From Thermoleophilia bacterium (GTDB lineage Bacteria; Actinomycetota; Thermoleophilia; RBG-16-64-13), in contig JAOSKU010000001.1 of NCBI GenBank assembly GCA_027493445.1, positions 2,934,822 through 2,998,821 of the forward strand: a stretch of DNA of 64,000 nt. Reading direction: 5' to 3'. A program made the translations under genes and the position numbers. Under the pieces are notes generated by a model, which was not told the origin of the DNA, did not search any database, and worked only from the letters and a program-made list of their open reading frames with translations. Of this stretch, positions 1 through 7,862 are shown piece after piece. Numbering within the stretch: the first letter of the stretch is position 1; each line of letters begins with the position of its first letter.

Positions 1-36
1 TTCGACCTCGCTCAGGAGGTGGTCGATCGTGGGTAG
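1..36 (+). CDS. parA: ParA/Soj chromosome-partitioning ATPase, C-terminal tail only
   Basis: Reading from base 1 gives FDLAQEVVDRG followed by TAG at 34-36. The LAxEVxxRG ending is typical of Soj/ParA proteins, and parA normally lies directly before parB. The tail overlaps the parB start by 8 nt, which suggests translational coupling. Only 11 residues are visible, so the call rests on the tail motif and on parB following it. Confidence 0.6.
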   Translation, partial: FDLAQEVVDRG

Positions 37-967
37 CAGGAAGCGGAGCGGACTCGGGCGGGGTTTGGCCGAGCTGCTGGGAGAAGGGGCGGGGAAAGTG
101 CCGGGGCCGGGCGGCGACTCTCGGCGGCCAGGCACGGCTCCGGCTTTGTCGAGCCCGCCGATCGGCGACGCCCGGGGGCCCGCGGCGAGCGGGATTCTCG
201 ATCTCCCCGTCTCGACGATCAGGCCGAACCCCAGGCAGCCGCGGCGGTCGCTCGATCCGGAAGCCTTGGAAGAGTTGGCGACCTCTATCGAGGCGGTGGG
301 TGTCGTGCAGCCCGTCATCGTCCGGCCGGCCGCCGATGGATATGAGCTCATCGCCGGCGAGAGGCGCTGGCGGGCGGCGCAGAAGGCCGGGTTCACCGTG
401 ATTCCGGCTATCCTCCGCGAAGCGTCGGACACCGAGAGTCTCGAGCTGGCTCTTGTCGAGAACGTGGTTCGGCAGGAACTCAACCCGGTGGACGAAGCCT
501 ACGCCTTGCAGGTGCTGCGGGATGATCTCGGTGTGACTCAGGAGGCTCTCGCCTCCCGCGTGGGGAAGAGTCGCTCGGCAATCGCCAACAAGATCCGGCT
601 CCTCGACCTACCGGGGACCGTTCAGGAAATGCTCGCCGCCGGTCTGCTTAGCGAAGGGCACGGCCGCGCCCTCCTCGGATTGCGCAGTCGCGGTGAGCAG
701 CTGAAGCTGGCCCGCCGGGCGGTCGCCCGAGGGCTGTCAGTGCGGGCAGTGGAGGCAGAGGTGCGTCGGCTGCTCGAGCCTCCGCCGAAGAAACCGCGGG
801 ACGCGGTGTTGCCTGACCGGCTGCTCGACGAGGTTCGCGAACGGGTCTATGGGCGCCTGGAGGTCATGCCCACCATCAGGACCCGAGGCGAGGGAGGCCG
901 GATCGAACTGCCCTTCAAGGATCAGACAGAGCTGGAGCGGTTGCTGGACAAGCTCGACGGGTTCTGA
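29..967 (+). CDS. parB: ParB/Spo0J chromosome-partitioning protein
   Basis: This 312-residue protein should bind parS sites and CTP near the origin and load SMC. The N-terminus has the basic RKRSGLGRGL ParA-contact motif. The ParB/Srx domain follows at about residues 57-150, with the GERRWRAA signature around residue 110 and ENVVRQELNP just after. An HTH region (TQEALASRVGKSRSAIAN) lies at about 170-190, and a C-terminal dimerisation segment ends the protein. The start is GTG at 29, chosen because AGGAGG lies at 14-19. It overlaps the end of parA. Length and domain order are normal. The parAB pair suggests the replication origin may be nearby, although no DnaA-box cluster or other origin gene is visible here. 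Confidence 0.97.
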   Translation: MGSRKRSGLGRGLAELLGEGAGKVPGPGGDSRRPGTAPALSSPPIGDARGPAASGILDLPVSTIRPNPRQPRRSLDPEALEELATSIEAVGVVQPVIVRPAADGYELIAGERRWRAAQKAGFTVIPAILREASDTESLELALVENVVRQELNPVDEAYALQVLRDDLGVTQEALASRVGKSRSAIANKIRLLDLPGTVQEMLAAGLLSEGHGRALLGLRSRGEQLKLARRAVARGLSVRAVEAEVRRLLEPPPKKPRDAVLPDRLLDEVRERVYGRLEVMPTIRTRGEGGRIELPFKDQTELERLLDKLDGF

Positions 968-1152
968 TGGTCGCAAGTGCGTGGGGGCGAGTAAGCTCGA
1001 CTCTCACCGGACACCCTCGGCAGACGGACGTCTTCCGAGGGTGGCAGCCTGACTCGGCGGATCCGCGAGAAACCCACGGCGACCTGCGTGCGTCCCAGAG
1101 ATATCAGTCGACCGCGAAGATCGCGGTGCCTCCCTACGGAAGGACGGGACTC

Positions 1153-1947
1153 ATGAAGAACCCCCGAAAAGAGCTGGACCGAGGGATGGATCTGTGGGCG
1201 GCCGCCGGTCTCGCGGTGGCCATGCTTCTGATCGCCGGGGTCCTTTTCGTCAGCGGATGCCAGGCGGAGGAGGCCGTGGGCCAAGCTACTGCCGGCGATC
1301 AAGTCCTGCAGCCCATCGACCTCATCACCGTGAATGGGCTTGGCAGGGTCATGGCCCCGCCGGACGAGGCGGTGGTCACGGTAACGGTCGAGAACGATGC
1401 CCCCGACGCCCAGCAGGCCCTCGACGAGAACTCCAAGCGCATGAACGCTGTGATGGAGCGGTTGAAGGCTGAAGGCATCACCGAGGAAATGATCGAGACA
1501 TCCAATGTCACGGTCTTTCCGAACCGCAGGTACGATCCGGAGACCGGGAACGAAACGCTGGTCGGCTACCGGGCTCAGAACTCCGTACGGGTCACTCTCA
1601 GGGACATGGCGTTGGTAGGTAAGGTCTTCGCTGCGGCCACTGAGGCGGGTGCCAACAACATCTACGGCCCCGAGTGGCGTTTGGCCGAGGACAGCGAGGC
1701 CGTGACGCGAGCCCTCGACCGTGCGGCGCAGAACGCCCGGCTGAAGGCCGAGGCCCTGGCGACGGCCGCCGGGGTGTCGGTGGGCGACATCTTGGTGCTG
1801 AGCGAGGGCTCAGCTGTCACTCCGCCCGTAGTGTATGAGACACGTGCCGCGGACGTGTCCGAGCAGGCGGTAACACCCCCGCCCATCAACCCGCAGGACA
1901 TCGAGGTCACGGCGACGGTGACGGCCACCTATCGTCTGGAACGCTGA
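1153..1947 (+). CDS. SIMPL-domain (DUF541) lipoprotein
   Basis: The 264-residue product is probably an exported lipoprotein. A short basic N-terminus, a hydrophobic segment (LAVAMLLIAGVLF) and the lipobox VSGC with Cys at about residue 36 are visible. The rest matches the SIMPL/DUF541 family: VNGLGRVMAPPDEAVVTVTV at the front, then SNVTVFPNRRYDPETG and a C-terminal EVTATVTATYRL strand. The in-frame ORF extends back to 967, but the signal peptide and the AGGACGGG before ATG 1153 support this start. The molecular role of SIMPL proteins is poorly defined. The 185 nt between parB and this start hold no recognisable feature. Confidence 0.85.
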   Translation: MKNPRKELDRGMDLWAAAGLAVAMLLIAGVLFVSGCQAEEAVGQATAGDQVLQPIDLITVNGLGRVMAPPDEAVVTVTVENDAPDAQQALDENSKRMNAVMERLKAEGITEEMIETSNVTVFPNRRYDPETGNETLVGYRAQNSVRVTLRDMALVGKVFAAATEAGANNIYGPEWRLAEDSEAVTRALDRAAQNARLKAEALATAAGVSVGDILVLSEGSAVTPPVVYETRAADVSEQAVTPPPINPQDIEVTATVTATYRLER

Positions 1948-1961
1948 AACCGTCTGCGGAC

Positions 1962-1990
1962 GGCGCGTCGAGCCGCGGGCTCGGCGCGCC
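1962..1990. terminator. GC-rich hairpin after the SIMPL gene
   Basis: GGCGCG-tc-GAGCC, loop GCG, GGCTC-gg-CGCGCC forms a strong interrupted stem 15 nt after the stop codon. There is no T-run, so intrinsic termination is likely but not certain. From 1991 to about 2190 I see no gene. Confidence 0.45.
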
Positions 1991-2192
1991 GCCACCGGTG
2001 TTCGGCTCACCTCCTGGGCTCACTTTCCTCCGCCACGGACGTATTCCGGGGATCTCTGCGGCTGGCTGTATATCTTCCTGGGTTCGGCTTTGCGGGGGGC
2101 AGCCCTGCCCGCATTGCTCTCATGGTGCATTGCTATCGCAGTTCCGCTGAAGCCTTCGACGGAAAAGAAAACGGATGAGGAGGGAGATCTGC

Positions 2193-2223
2193 TTGACCGG
2201 CGTACTCGACCTGCTGATATGAT
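2193..2223 (+). promoter_or_regulatory. Possible promoter for a leaderless transcript
   Basis: TTGACC (2193-2198) and TATGAT (2218-2223) are separated by 19 nt. The next ATG is at 2230, about where transcription would begin, so the downstream gene may be translated from a leaderless mRNA. The spacer is longer than ideal. Confidence 0.4.
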
Positions 2224-2229
2224 CAGACC

Positions 2230-2523
2230 ATGGACCTCGTGCTGGAGAATACGCCCACCCAGGAAGGGTGGTCGGTGCGGCTGCGGGTGGCTCTCACCCG
2301 GCAGGAGACCAGCGATCTGTTCCTCGCCGGGGACGTCCTGATCGGCTGGCCGACGGAGGGGATGCTCCACGACGGGGCTGCCCCGCTCGGTCGAAGCAGT
2401 ATGTTTCTGTCTGAGATCGTCTCGCGCCCCGAGGGCTTGGTTCTCACCTACCAGTCCGAAGAGCTGGCGCGGCATACGACAGCGATCCTGGAGCGCCAGC
2501 TGCGAGCTGGGATACCCGACTAG
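2230..2523 (+). CDS. Hypothetical protein, 97 aa, paired with a roadblock protein
   Basis: I do not recognise this small protein. It has no signal peptide or membrane segment. It begins MDLVLENTPT and alternates hydrophobic and charged stretches (VRLRVALT, VLIGWPTEGML), consistent with a compact cytoplasmic fold. The gene ends 15 nt before a roadblock/LC7-domain gene and the two are probably co-transcribed. In bacteria, roadblock genes often sit with small partners and GTPases, so a complex with the downstream product is possible. The start follows a TATGAT-like -10 by 6 nt with no Shine-Dalgarno sequence, which suggests leaderless translation. Confidence 0.7.
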   Translation: MDLVLENTPTQEGWSVRLRVALTRQETSDLFLAGDVLIGWPTEGMLHDGAAPLGRSSMFLSEIVSRPEGLVLTYQSEELARHTTAILERQLRAGIPD

Positions 2524-2538
2524 TGCGGAGAGGCGGGG

Positions 2539-2865
2539 ATGGCGAACGATCCCATCTATGAACTGATGCGGAGTTACCTCGATATCCCTGGGGTCCTGGC
2601 TTCCATCCTGGTGTCGGATCAGGGCTTGGTCATCAACAGCGCGAGCACCCGGGACATCGAGATCGATACGATCTCGGCTCTGGTGATCGACACCGTGGCG
2701 GCGGCTCAGCGTTTCGGCGAAGAGGCCCGAGTAGGGCGGCTCGACACCATGACCATCGAATTCGACGAGCTCAATCTTCTGCTTGCGCCTTTTGAGCGAG
2801 ACGTGATGCTGGCACTGGTGGGGGTACCCGGTACCTTCGGGTTGCGCGACGTGGCCCAAGCCTGA
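2539..2865 (+). CDS. Roadblock/LC7-domain protein
   Basis: This 108-residue protein is essentially one roadblock/LC7 fold. The characteristic opening is seen in YLDIPGVLASILVSDQGLVI (about residues 12-31). A central helix (ISALVIDTVAAAQRFGEEA) and the strand DTMTIEFDELNLLLAPFE follow. Bacterial homologues usually act as dimeric platforms for small Ras-like GTPases (the MglA/MglB type) in polarity or motility. No GTPase gene is visible in the window. The gene has a GGAGAGG Shine-Dalgarno sequence and follows the small hypothetical gene at 2230 in the same operon. It is convergent with the next gene, with only 22 nt between them. Confidence 0.85.
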   Translation: MANDPIYELMRSYLDIPGVLASILVSDQGLVINSASTRDIEIDTISALVIDTVAAAQRFGEEARVGRLDTMTIEFDELNLLLAPFERDVMLALVGVPGTFGLRDVAQA

Positions 2866-2887
2866 TCCCGATGTCCCGCCCGGCGGC

Positions 2888-3343
2888 TTAGTGGACTGCC
2901 GCCAGCATCTCCCCCGTCTCGTAGTCAAGCAGCCCGATAACGTCCGACGACGCGGTCGCGCCGGAGCCTGGCGACACACCCCAGACCTCCCACACGAACT
3001 GCGGGGCCTCCGTGATGGTCAGCACGTTCCCGTTCAGCGTCGTAAAGGAGTACACGGCGTGGTCCCCCGAGGGGAAGAAAAGGAGCTCCACCTTCGTGGG
3101 CCGGTGGTCCGATCCCGCGAACACCTCTTTCGCTCGGGCAAGAGCCTCGCCGGAGGTATTGAGTGTGGCCGACGTGCTCACTCGAGCGGCGGCCACCACG
3201 AAGCGAAAGGACCGGACGGGGTGCGTGAGGTACTGGCCATCCTGCGTGGGCGAGGTATAGCGCTCGGCGATCGGCATGGGGAGCACCACCAGGCCGATGA
3301 TGACAAGAGCGGCGATCCAGAGCCGGCGGCGGCTCAGCCTCAT
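2888..3343 (-). CDS. Hypothetical membrane-anchored protein, 151 aa
   Basis: No family was recognised. The N-terminus is basic (MRLSRRR) and followed by one hydrophobic segment (LWIAALVIIGLVVLPMPIA), which looks like a signal anchor. The remainder is probably extracytoplasmic and rich in beta-strand-like patterns (FRFVVAAARV, VELLFFPSGDHAVYSFTT, GNVLTITEAPQFVWEVWGV). The gene lies convergent to the roadblock gene and about 70 nt downstream of the HExxH peptidase gene on the same strand, so the two may be co-transcribed. Confidence 0.7.
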   Translation of the reverse strand: MRLSRRRLWIAALVIIGLVVLPMPIAERYTSPTQDGQYLTHPVRSFRFVVAAARVSTSATLNTSGEALARAKEVFAGSDHRPTKVELLFFPSGDHAVYSFTTLNGNVLTITEAPQFVWEVWGVSPGSGATASSDVIGLLDYETGEMLAAVH

Positions 3344-3414
3344 TCCTCAACTCCTGATTCCGGCGACCGGCCGGGCCTTGCGACGCAAGGGTGGGGGGCG
3401 ATGGTCATGAGAGT

Positions 3415-4440
3415 TTAGGGAGGCGGAGGCGCGCTGTCAATCGCGCGGGGATCGAGGTCCGCGCAGGCCCTCTCGGCCTCGGCGATCTCCTGGGACGTGA
3501 GCGGCACCTCGCTCGGCGCCGGCCTCAGGCGCATCGCTCGGCGCACGAACCAGACTCCGGCTGCGACGAGCGCGAGCAGCCCCAGGCCTGCGCTCGCCAG
3601 AAGTCGCAGACCCTCGGGCCCAAGGAGACCGTACCTGTCCTTGGCATAGGCCATCCATTGGGCATCCAGCTGCAGGTCGGTACGGCCGTATGTGTCCAAG
3701 AGGGCCTGGCCGAAGGTACGGGCCCGCCCAAGCTGCTCCACCAGGGACCAAACGCTCGAGTCCCCGTACTCGTTCGCCAGAAACTGAACGACGGCCAGCC
3801 CCTGAACCGTAGCCAGCTGCCTATCGTGGTCGTGCAGCGCGTCGATCTGGCCGAGCTCCGCCAGGGGAAGGATATCTCCAGTGCCGAGGACGTAGATGAG
3901 TTCGGCGGTAGGTCCCGTCGACCCCGACGCGTACTGAGCCAGGCCTTCGTTGAACCAGTCGGGTACATGAAGACCGGGTCGAACGTTCTTTCCGAGATAG
4001 ATATGTGTGAGCTCGTGGGTCACGACTTCTTGGTCGAGTTGATCGCCCAGCAAGTAGACGCGGTTGCCTCCGAACGTAGCGAATCCGCGCGTCGAGGAAG
4101 CGGGTTCGATGCGTTCATACTCCTTGCGGTCCTCCACTACGGTGATGATTACAGGAGCGTCGGGCACGGAGACGAAGCGGGGCGCCAGCACGCCGTGGGC
4201 TGCCTCGGCGTAGCGCAGGGTGCGTTCGGCTGTGTCTTGCCGGCGGGCCTGCACGATGAAGCGCTCCGACGACGCGATTGCACCCAAAGTGACGGTGTTG
4301 TTGGCGGCGGCGGCGGCCGCGGCGGGGACTCTCGGCCACAGAACGGGCGGGCTGCTAGCCGGGGCCGATAGAAGGCCGCTCCACCCGATCGCGAGCGCCG
4401 CGAGGAAGAACAGGACGCGACGGGGGAAGCGTCGTTCCAA
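3415..4440 (-). CDS. Membrane-anchored gluzincin-type peptidase (peptidase MA-like)
   Basis: This is a predicted zinc metallopeptidase facing outside. With a TTG start at 4440 (341 aa) it has an N-terminal signal anchor (VLFFLAALAIGWSGLL), a basic substrate-like domain, the zinc motif HELTH (about residues 142-146), and NEGLAQY about 20 residues later with E165 as the likely third ligand. A C-terminal membrane helix (LLASAGLGLLALVAAGVWFV) ends in a basic stop-transfer segment. The open frame continues upstream to 4602, but that part overlaps ybaK and lacks sequence sense, so the start is uncertain. It lies just downstream of ybaK. The substrate is unknown. Confidence 0.8.
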   Translation of the reverse strand: MERRFPRRVLFFLAALAIGWSGLLSAPASSPPVLWPRVPAAAAAAANNTVTLGAIASSERFIVQARRQDTAERTLRYAEAAHGVLAPRFVSVPDAPVIITVVEDRKEYERIEPASSTRGFATFGGNRVYLLGDQLDQEVVTHELTHIYLGKNVRPGLHVPDWFNEGLAQYASGSTGPTAELIYVLGTGDILPLAELGQIDALHDHDRQLATVQGLAVVQFLANEYGDSSVWSLVEQLGRARTFGQALLDTYGRTDLQLDAQWMAYAKDRYGLLGPEGLRLLASAGLGLLALVAAGVWFVRRAMRLRPAPSEVPLTSQEIAEAERACADLDPRAIDSAPPPP

Positions 4441-4450
4441 CGGGGGCCGG

Positions 4451-4915
4451 TCACAGGCTGAGGTCTGTCCACGTGACGGCGGCCAGGTGGCTGAGGTCCG
4501 CGGTGCCAATGCGCAGCATGTGTCTGACGGAGCCCGCTCCGCAGTAGACTTGATCGTGCTCCAGGATACGCGCGTCTCCATACACCGGAACCTGCCGAGC
4601 ATGAGCCAGGGGGGCCACGCCCCCGACGGGATATCCTGTGGCCTTCCTGACGATACGGCCGGCCGCCAGAGTGACGGTATGGGAGTCCAGCTCCCGGGAG
4701 AGCTTGGTCAGAGACAGGCTCTGATCCCCAGGTACGAGGGCCACCACGGGTCTTCCGTCGGATAGACACACAAGGCTCTTGACGATCGCACAGAGGGGAG
4801 CGCCGAGAGCCGCGGCAGCCTCCCTTGCTGTACGGGTGCTGCCATCGATCTCGATGAGCTCATGGAGTACCTGAGCGTTGCGCAGATAGGCGCGCAGTGT
4901 GATCTCGTCGGCCAT
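4451..4915 (-). CDS. YbaK/EbsC-family aminoacyl-tRNA deacylase
   Basis: The 154-residue protein matches the YbaK/ProX editing domain, which hydrolyses mischarged tRNAs such as Cys-tRNA(Pro) or Ala-tRNA(Pro). Supporting motifs are the early helix TAREAAAALGAPLCAIVKSLV with its conserved lysine, the strand PVVALVPGDQSLSLTKLSREL, and the family loop ATGYPVGGVAPLAH. The end (RIGTADLSHLAAVTWTDLSL) is also family-like. Length is normal for a stand-alone YbaK. The gene precedes the membrane peptidase with about 10 nt between the two reading frames. Confidence 0.9.
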   Translation of the reverse strand: MADEITLRAYLRNAQVLHELIEIDGSTRTAREAAAALGAPLCAIVKSLVCLSDGRPVVALVPGDQSLSLTKLSRELDSHTVTLAAGRIVRKATGYPVGGVAPLAHARQVPVYGDARILEHDQVYCGAGSVRHMLRIGTADLSHLAAVTWTDLSL

Positions 4916-5087
4916 GATCCCGCGGTTCGGTGCCCCGCAGCGGCGGGCTCCAGTTTCAACGACACACCGCGTAGTCTACCCCAGGAGCCTGCGTGGGATG
5001 CGTTTGCCTACGCTTGCCGTTTCACCCGCCTCGAGCGCCGGGTACAGCATGATTCAGATGCGTACGGTCCGAGCGAGGAGGGGGTTG

Positions 5088-5888
5088 ATGCTGATCATCT
5101 CGGATAACCTCAACATGGCGCGCAGGCATATCGCCAAAGCGATTGTAGAACGCGACGCGGGCACCGTCCGGGAGCTCGCCCACAAGATCACGCTTGCCGG
5201 CGCCGATGTCATCGATGTGAACCTGGGCCTGGTCACCCAGGGCGCCGAGGAGACCATGGCCTGGTTGGTAGAACAGATCCAGGAGGTGAGCGATCTCCAG
5301 CTGAGCCTGGACGGGCACTCGGCCGATGCCATGATCGCGGGTGCCGAGAAGGCCAGGAAGAAGCCCATTCTCAACACCTACTTCGTGCATTCCTCGCACC
5401 CCGATTCAATGGACCGGCTCATGGAGTACGCGGCCCGCAACGGGCTTGAGCTGATCCTACCGGCTCTGGATGCCGGAGGCCCGCCGCTGGACCCCGACGA
5501 GAGGGCGGGGAGGGCCCAAGAGCTCGTGAACGCCGCCATGAGCGCCGGAGTTCCTGCCGAGGACATCTTCGTTGACCCGGTTGTGGTGCACCTGGCGGGT
5601 GGTGACGGCCAGGCCCACGCCGCAGCGGTGCTCGAGACAATGAAGCTCCTCGCTACCATCTTCGATCCGCCGGTGAAGACCCTGGCCGGAGTGGAGTATC
5701 TCTCCCAAGGATCCCCGGTGGAGCTCCGATCGGCCGTGAGCCGGGTGTACCTGGCGATGCTCGGGGCTCTAGGTCTGAATGCGGCTCTGGTCGACGCGCT
5801 CGATCGCGAGACCATGCGGGACATCCGGCTGATCAAGGGCCTCCGGAATGAGTCCCTCTACTCGGCGTCCGACGCCCAGCTGAAGTGA
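5088..5888 (+). CDS. MeTr-like pterin-binding methyltransferase (DHPS-like fold)
   Basis: This 266-residue TIM-barrel protein resembles methyltetrahydrofolate:corrinoid methyltransferases (AcsE/MeTr) and the pterin domain of MetH. It opens MLIISDNLNMARRHIAKAI, then has the DHPS-type GADVIDVNLGLVTQGAEETM and LQLSLDGHSADAM. KKPILNTYF, GLELILPALDAGGPP, DIFVDPVVVHLAGGDG and KTLAGVEYLSQGSP are laid out as in MeTr. The role would be moving a methyl group between a folate and a corrinoid protein, as in C1 or acetyl-CoA metabolism. ATG 5088 follows GAGGAGGGGG; a longer frame from 4899 overlaps ybaK on the other strand and is unlikely. No corrinoid partner is adjacent. Confidence 0.82.
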   Translation: MLIISDNLNMARRHIAKAIVERDAGTVRELAHKITLAGADVIDVNLGLVTQGAEETMAWLVEQIQEVSDLQLSLDGHSADAMIAGAEKARKKPILNTYFVHSSHPDSMDRLMEYAARNGLELILPALDAGGPPLDPDERAGRAQELVNAAMSAGVPAEDIFVDPVVVHLAGGDGQAHAAAVLETMKLLATIFDPPVKTLAGVEYLSQGSPVELRSAVSRVYLAMLGALGLNAALVDALDRETMRDIRLIKGLRNESLYSASDAQLK

Positions 5889-5913
5889 CGCCTCCCCTTC
5901 CTACCCCTGGAAG

Positions 5914-5946
5914 AATGAGCCCCGGGCGCATCGCGCGGGGCTCATT
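5914..5946. terminator. Bidirectional terminator between the MeTr-like gene and iscU
   Basis: AATGAGCCCC (5914-5923) and GGGGCTCATT (5937-5946) are perfect complements around a 13-nt loop. The stem lies 25 nt after the plus-strand stop and 28 nt after the minus-strand iscU stop, so it can serve both convergent genes. Confidence 0.8.
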
Positions 5947-5973
5947 CGGGGGTGCAAGGTCGCGGGCGCGCGT

Positions 5974-6372
5974 TCAGGCCTTGGCGGTCTGCTTCTCGAG
6001 GTAGTCCTCGATGGCGGCGTGCAGCCCGTCGGCCGCAAGGTTCGAGCAGTGCATCTTGTTGGGGGGCAGGCCGCCCAGTGACTCAGCCACGCCCTTGTTG
6101 CTGATCTCCAACGCCTCGTCCAGGGTCTTGCCTTTGGCCATCTCGGTCACCATGCTCGACGTGGCCACGGCCGCGCCGCATCCCAGGGTCTGGAACTTCA
6201 CATCCTCGAGCACGTCGTCCTTCACCTTGATGGTGATGCGCATCATGTCGCCGCACGTGGGGTTACCCACCTCGCCGACCCCGTCGGCTTCCTCGATCAC
6301 CCCCATGTTGCGGGGATTCCGGAAATGCTCCATCACGAGTTCAGAGTACACGTCGTCCTCCTTCCCGCCCAT
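5974..6372 (-). CDS. iscU: IscU/NifU-type iron-sulfur cluster scaffold
   Basis: This 132-residue protein is a stand-alone IscU-type scaffold that assembles Fe-S clusters from sulfur supplied by the adjacent cysteine desulfurase. All three ligand cysteines are visible: GNPTCGD, LGCGAAVATSSM, and MHCSNLAADGL. The N-terminal VYSELVMEHFRNPRNMG is diagnostic. The order iscS-iscU without iscA, hscAB, fdx or iscR is the reduced arrangement found in many anaerobes and Actinomycetota. It lies 96 nt downstream of iscS on the same strand and ends before a bidirectional terminator. Confidence 0.96.
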   Translation of the reverse strand: MGGKEDDVYSELVMEHFRNPRNMGVIEEADGVGEVGNPTCGDMMRITIKVKDDVLEDVKFQTLGCGAAVATSSMVTEMAKGKTLDEALEISNKGVAESLGGLPPNKMHCSNLAADGLHAAIEDYLEKQTAKA

Positions 6373-6468
6373 GCTGCGGGAATATCAAATCGTTGACGGC
6401 CCCGGAAGTGTGCCGTCGGGACCAGCTCTGCTGTCGTTGTACCCCTACGCGCATCGTCCGAACAGCGG

Positions 6469-7632
6469 TCATTTGTTGTAGACCGGCGACATCTCGCGCA
6501 GGCGCGCCACGATGCCGGGGAAAGTGTCGATCACGTAGTCGATGTCCTCCTGGGTGTTGGCGCGACCCAGGGTCATGCGGATCGAGCCGTGAGCGTGCTC
6601 GGCTGCGATGCCCATTGCCAGGAGCACGTGGCTCGGCTCCAGAGAGCCTGTAGTACAGGCCGAGCCCGACGAAACGCCCACCCGGTTCATGTCGAGGCAC
6701 AGGATCATGGCCTCGCCCTCGATGCCCTCCACCCGGAAGTTGAGGGCGTTGGGCAGCCGCTGGGTGGGGTGGCCGTTCAGGTAGATGTGGGGGATGCGCT
6801 CTCGCAGGCCCTCCCAGAGGCGATCACGCAAAGCCGACTCCCTTGCAGCCTCGGCTTCCATCTGGTCGGCGGTCTTGTGAATGGCCTTGGCCAGGCCCAC
6901 GATGCCCGGCACGTTCAGGGTGCCCGCGCGCCGACGGCGCTCCTGGGCGCCTCCATGCAGCAGGGGAGTGACGCGCACGCGCTTAGCCAGGTACAGGGCG
7001 CCCACTCCTTTGGGTCCGTAGAACTTGTGTGCGCTCAAGGACAGTATGTCGACGTTCAGGTCGGCCACTTTCACCGGGATCTTCGCCACACTCTGTACGG
7101 CATCCGTGTGGAAGAGCACTCCTGCTTCCCGGGCGACGGCGCCGATCTCGGCGATGGGCTCGATGGTGCCCACTTCGTTGTTGGCGTGCATTATGGAGAT
7201 CAGGATGGTATCTGGACGGATGGCCCTGCGCACCGCGTCCGGATCTACGAGGCCGGCCCCGTCGACCGGCACCCGGGTGACCTCGTAGCCACGCTTCTCC
7301 AAGAACTCCAAGGGCTCCAGGATCGCGTGGTGCTCGATCGTACTGGTAATGAGGTGGCGGCCCTTTTTCTGATGAGCGTCTGCCACCCCTTTGATGGCCC
7401 AGTTGTTGGACTCCGTCCCTCCACTGGTGAAGTAGATCTCGGCGGGATCAGCACCAAGGACGTCGGCCACCGCGCTTCGCGACTCCTCCACCACCTGGGA
7501 GGCCAGCAGGCCCAGGCTGTAGAGCGTCGCCGGGTTCCCGTATTGCACGTCGAACCAGGGCTCCATCGCCTTGAGGACCTCGGGATCCGTGGGCGTGGTC
7601 GCCGCGTGGTCCATGTAGATGACGTTCTCCAT
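6469..7632 (-). CDS. iscS: Cysteine desulfurase (IscS/NifS class I)
   Basis: This 387-residue PLP enzyme converts cysteine to alanine and passes persulfide sulfur to IscU. It starts MENVIYMDHAATTPTDPEV; the PLP lysine lies in LSAHKFYGPKGVGALY, and the mobile-loop cysteine in SSGSACTTGSLEPSHVL. The long gap before SACTTG is class I (IscS/NifS), which matches an IscU partner. The open frame extends upstream to 7734, but the start at 7632 is preceded by GAGAAAGG and matches family length. It forms an operon with iscU. About 230 nt separate it from the divergent cytochrome gene; that gap must hold both promoters, though I cannot place them firmly. Confidence 0.96.
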   Translation of the reverse strand: MENVIYMDHAATTPTDPEVLKAMEPWFDVQYGNPATLYSLGLLASQVVEESRSAVADVLGADPAEIYFTSGGTESNNWAIKGVADAHQKKGRHLITSTIEHHAILEPLEFLEKRGYEVTRVPVDGAGLVDPDAVRRAIRPDTILISIMHANNEVGTIEPIAEIGAVAREAGVLFHTDAVQSVAKIPVKVADLNVDILSLSAHKFYGPKGVGALYLAKRVRVTPLLHGGAQERRRRAGTLNVPGIVGLAKAIHKTADQMEAEAARESALRDRLWEGLRERIPHIYLNGHPTQRLPNALNFRVEGIEGEAMILCLDMNRVGVSSGSACTTGSLEPSHVLLAMGIAAEHAHGSIRMTLGRANTQEDIDYVIDTFPGIVARLREMSPVYNK

Positions 7633-7862
7633 CCGAGGCCTTTCTCGCGCTTCTGGACTTTCCAATAGTAGCACCTGCCCGCCATCGCCCAGTGCCCCGG
7701 TGGGTGGACGGCGCCGGGTGGATGCTTCATGCACTCACATTTCCAACATTGCGAGAGTGTAATCATGACTGAGTTGCCGAATGCCCGGTCCGTATGGTAC
7801 CGTGCCGCAAAACCCGGGGCTGTGTTCGGTCGAGACAGCCTGCACCCGAGGGGGAATACAGG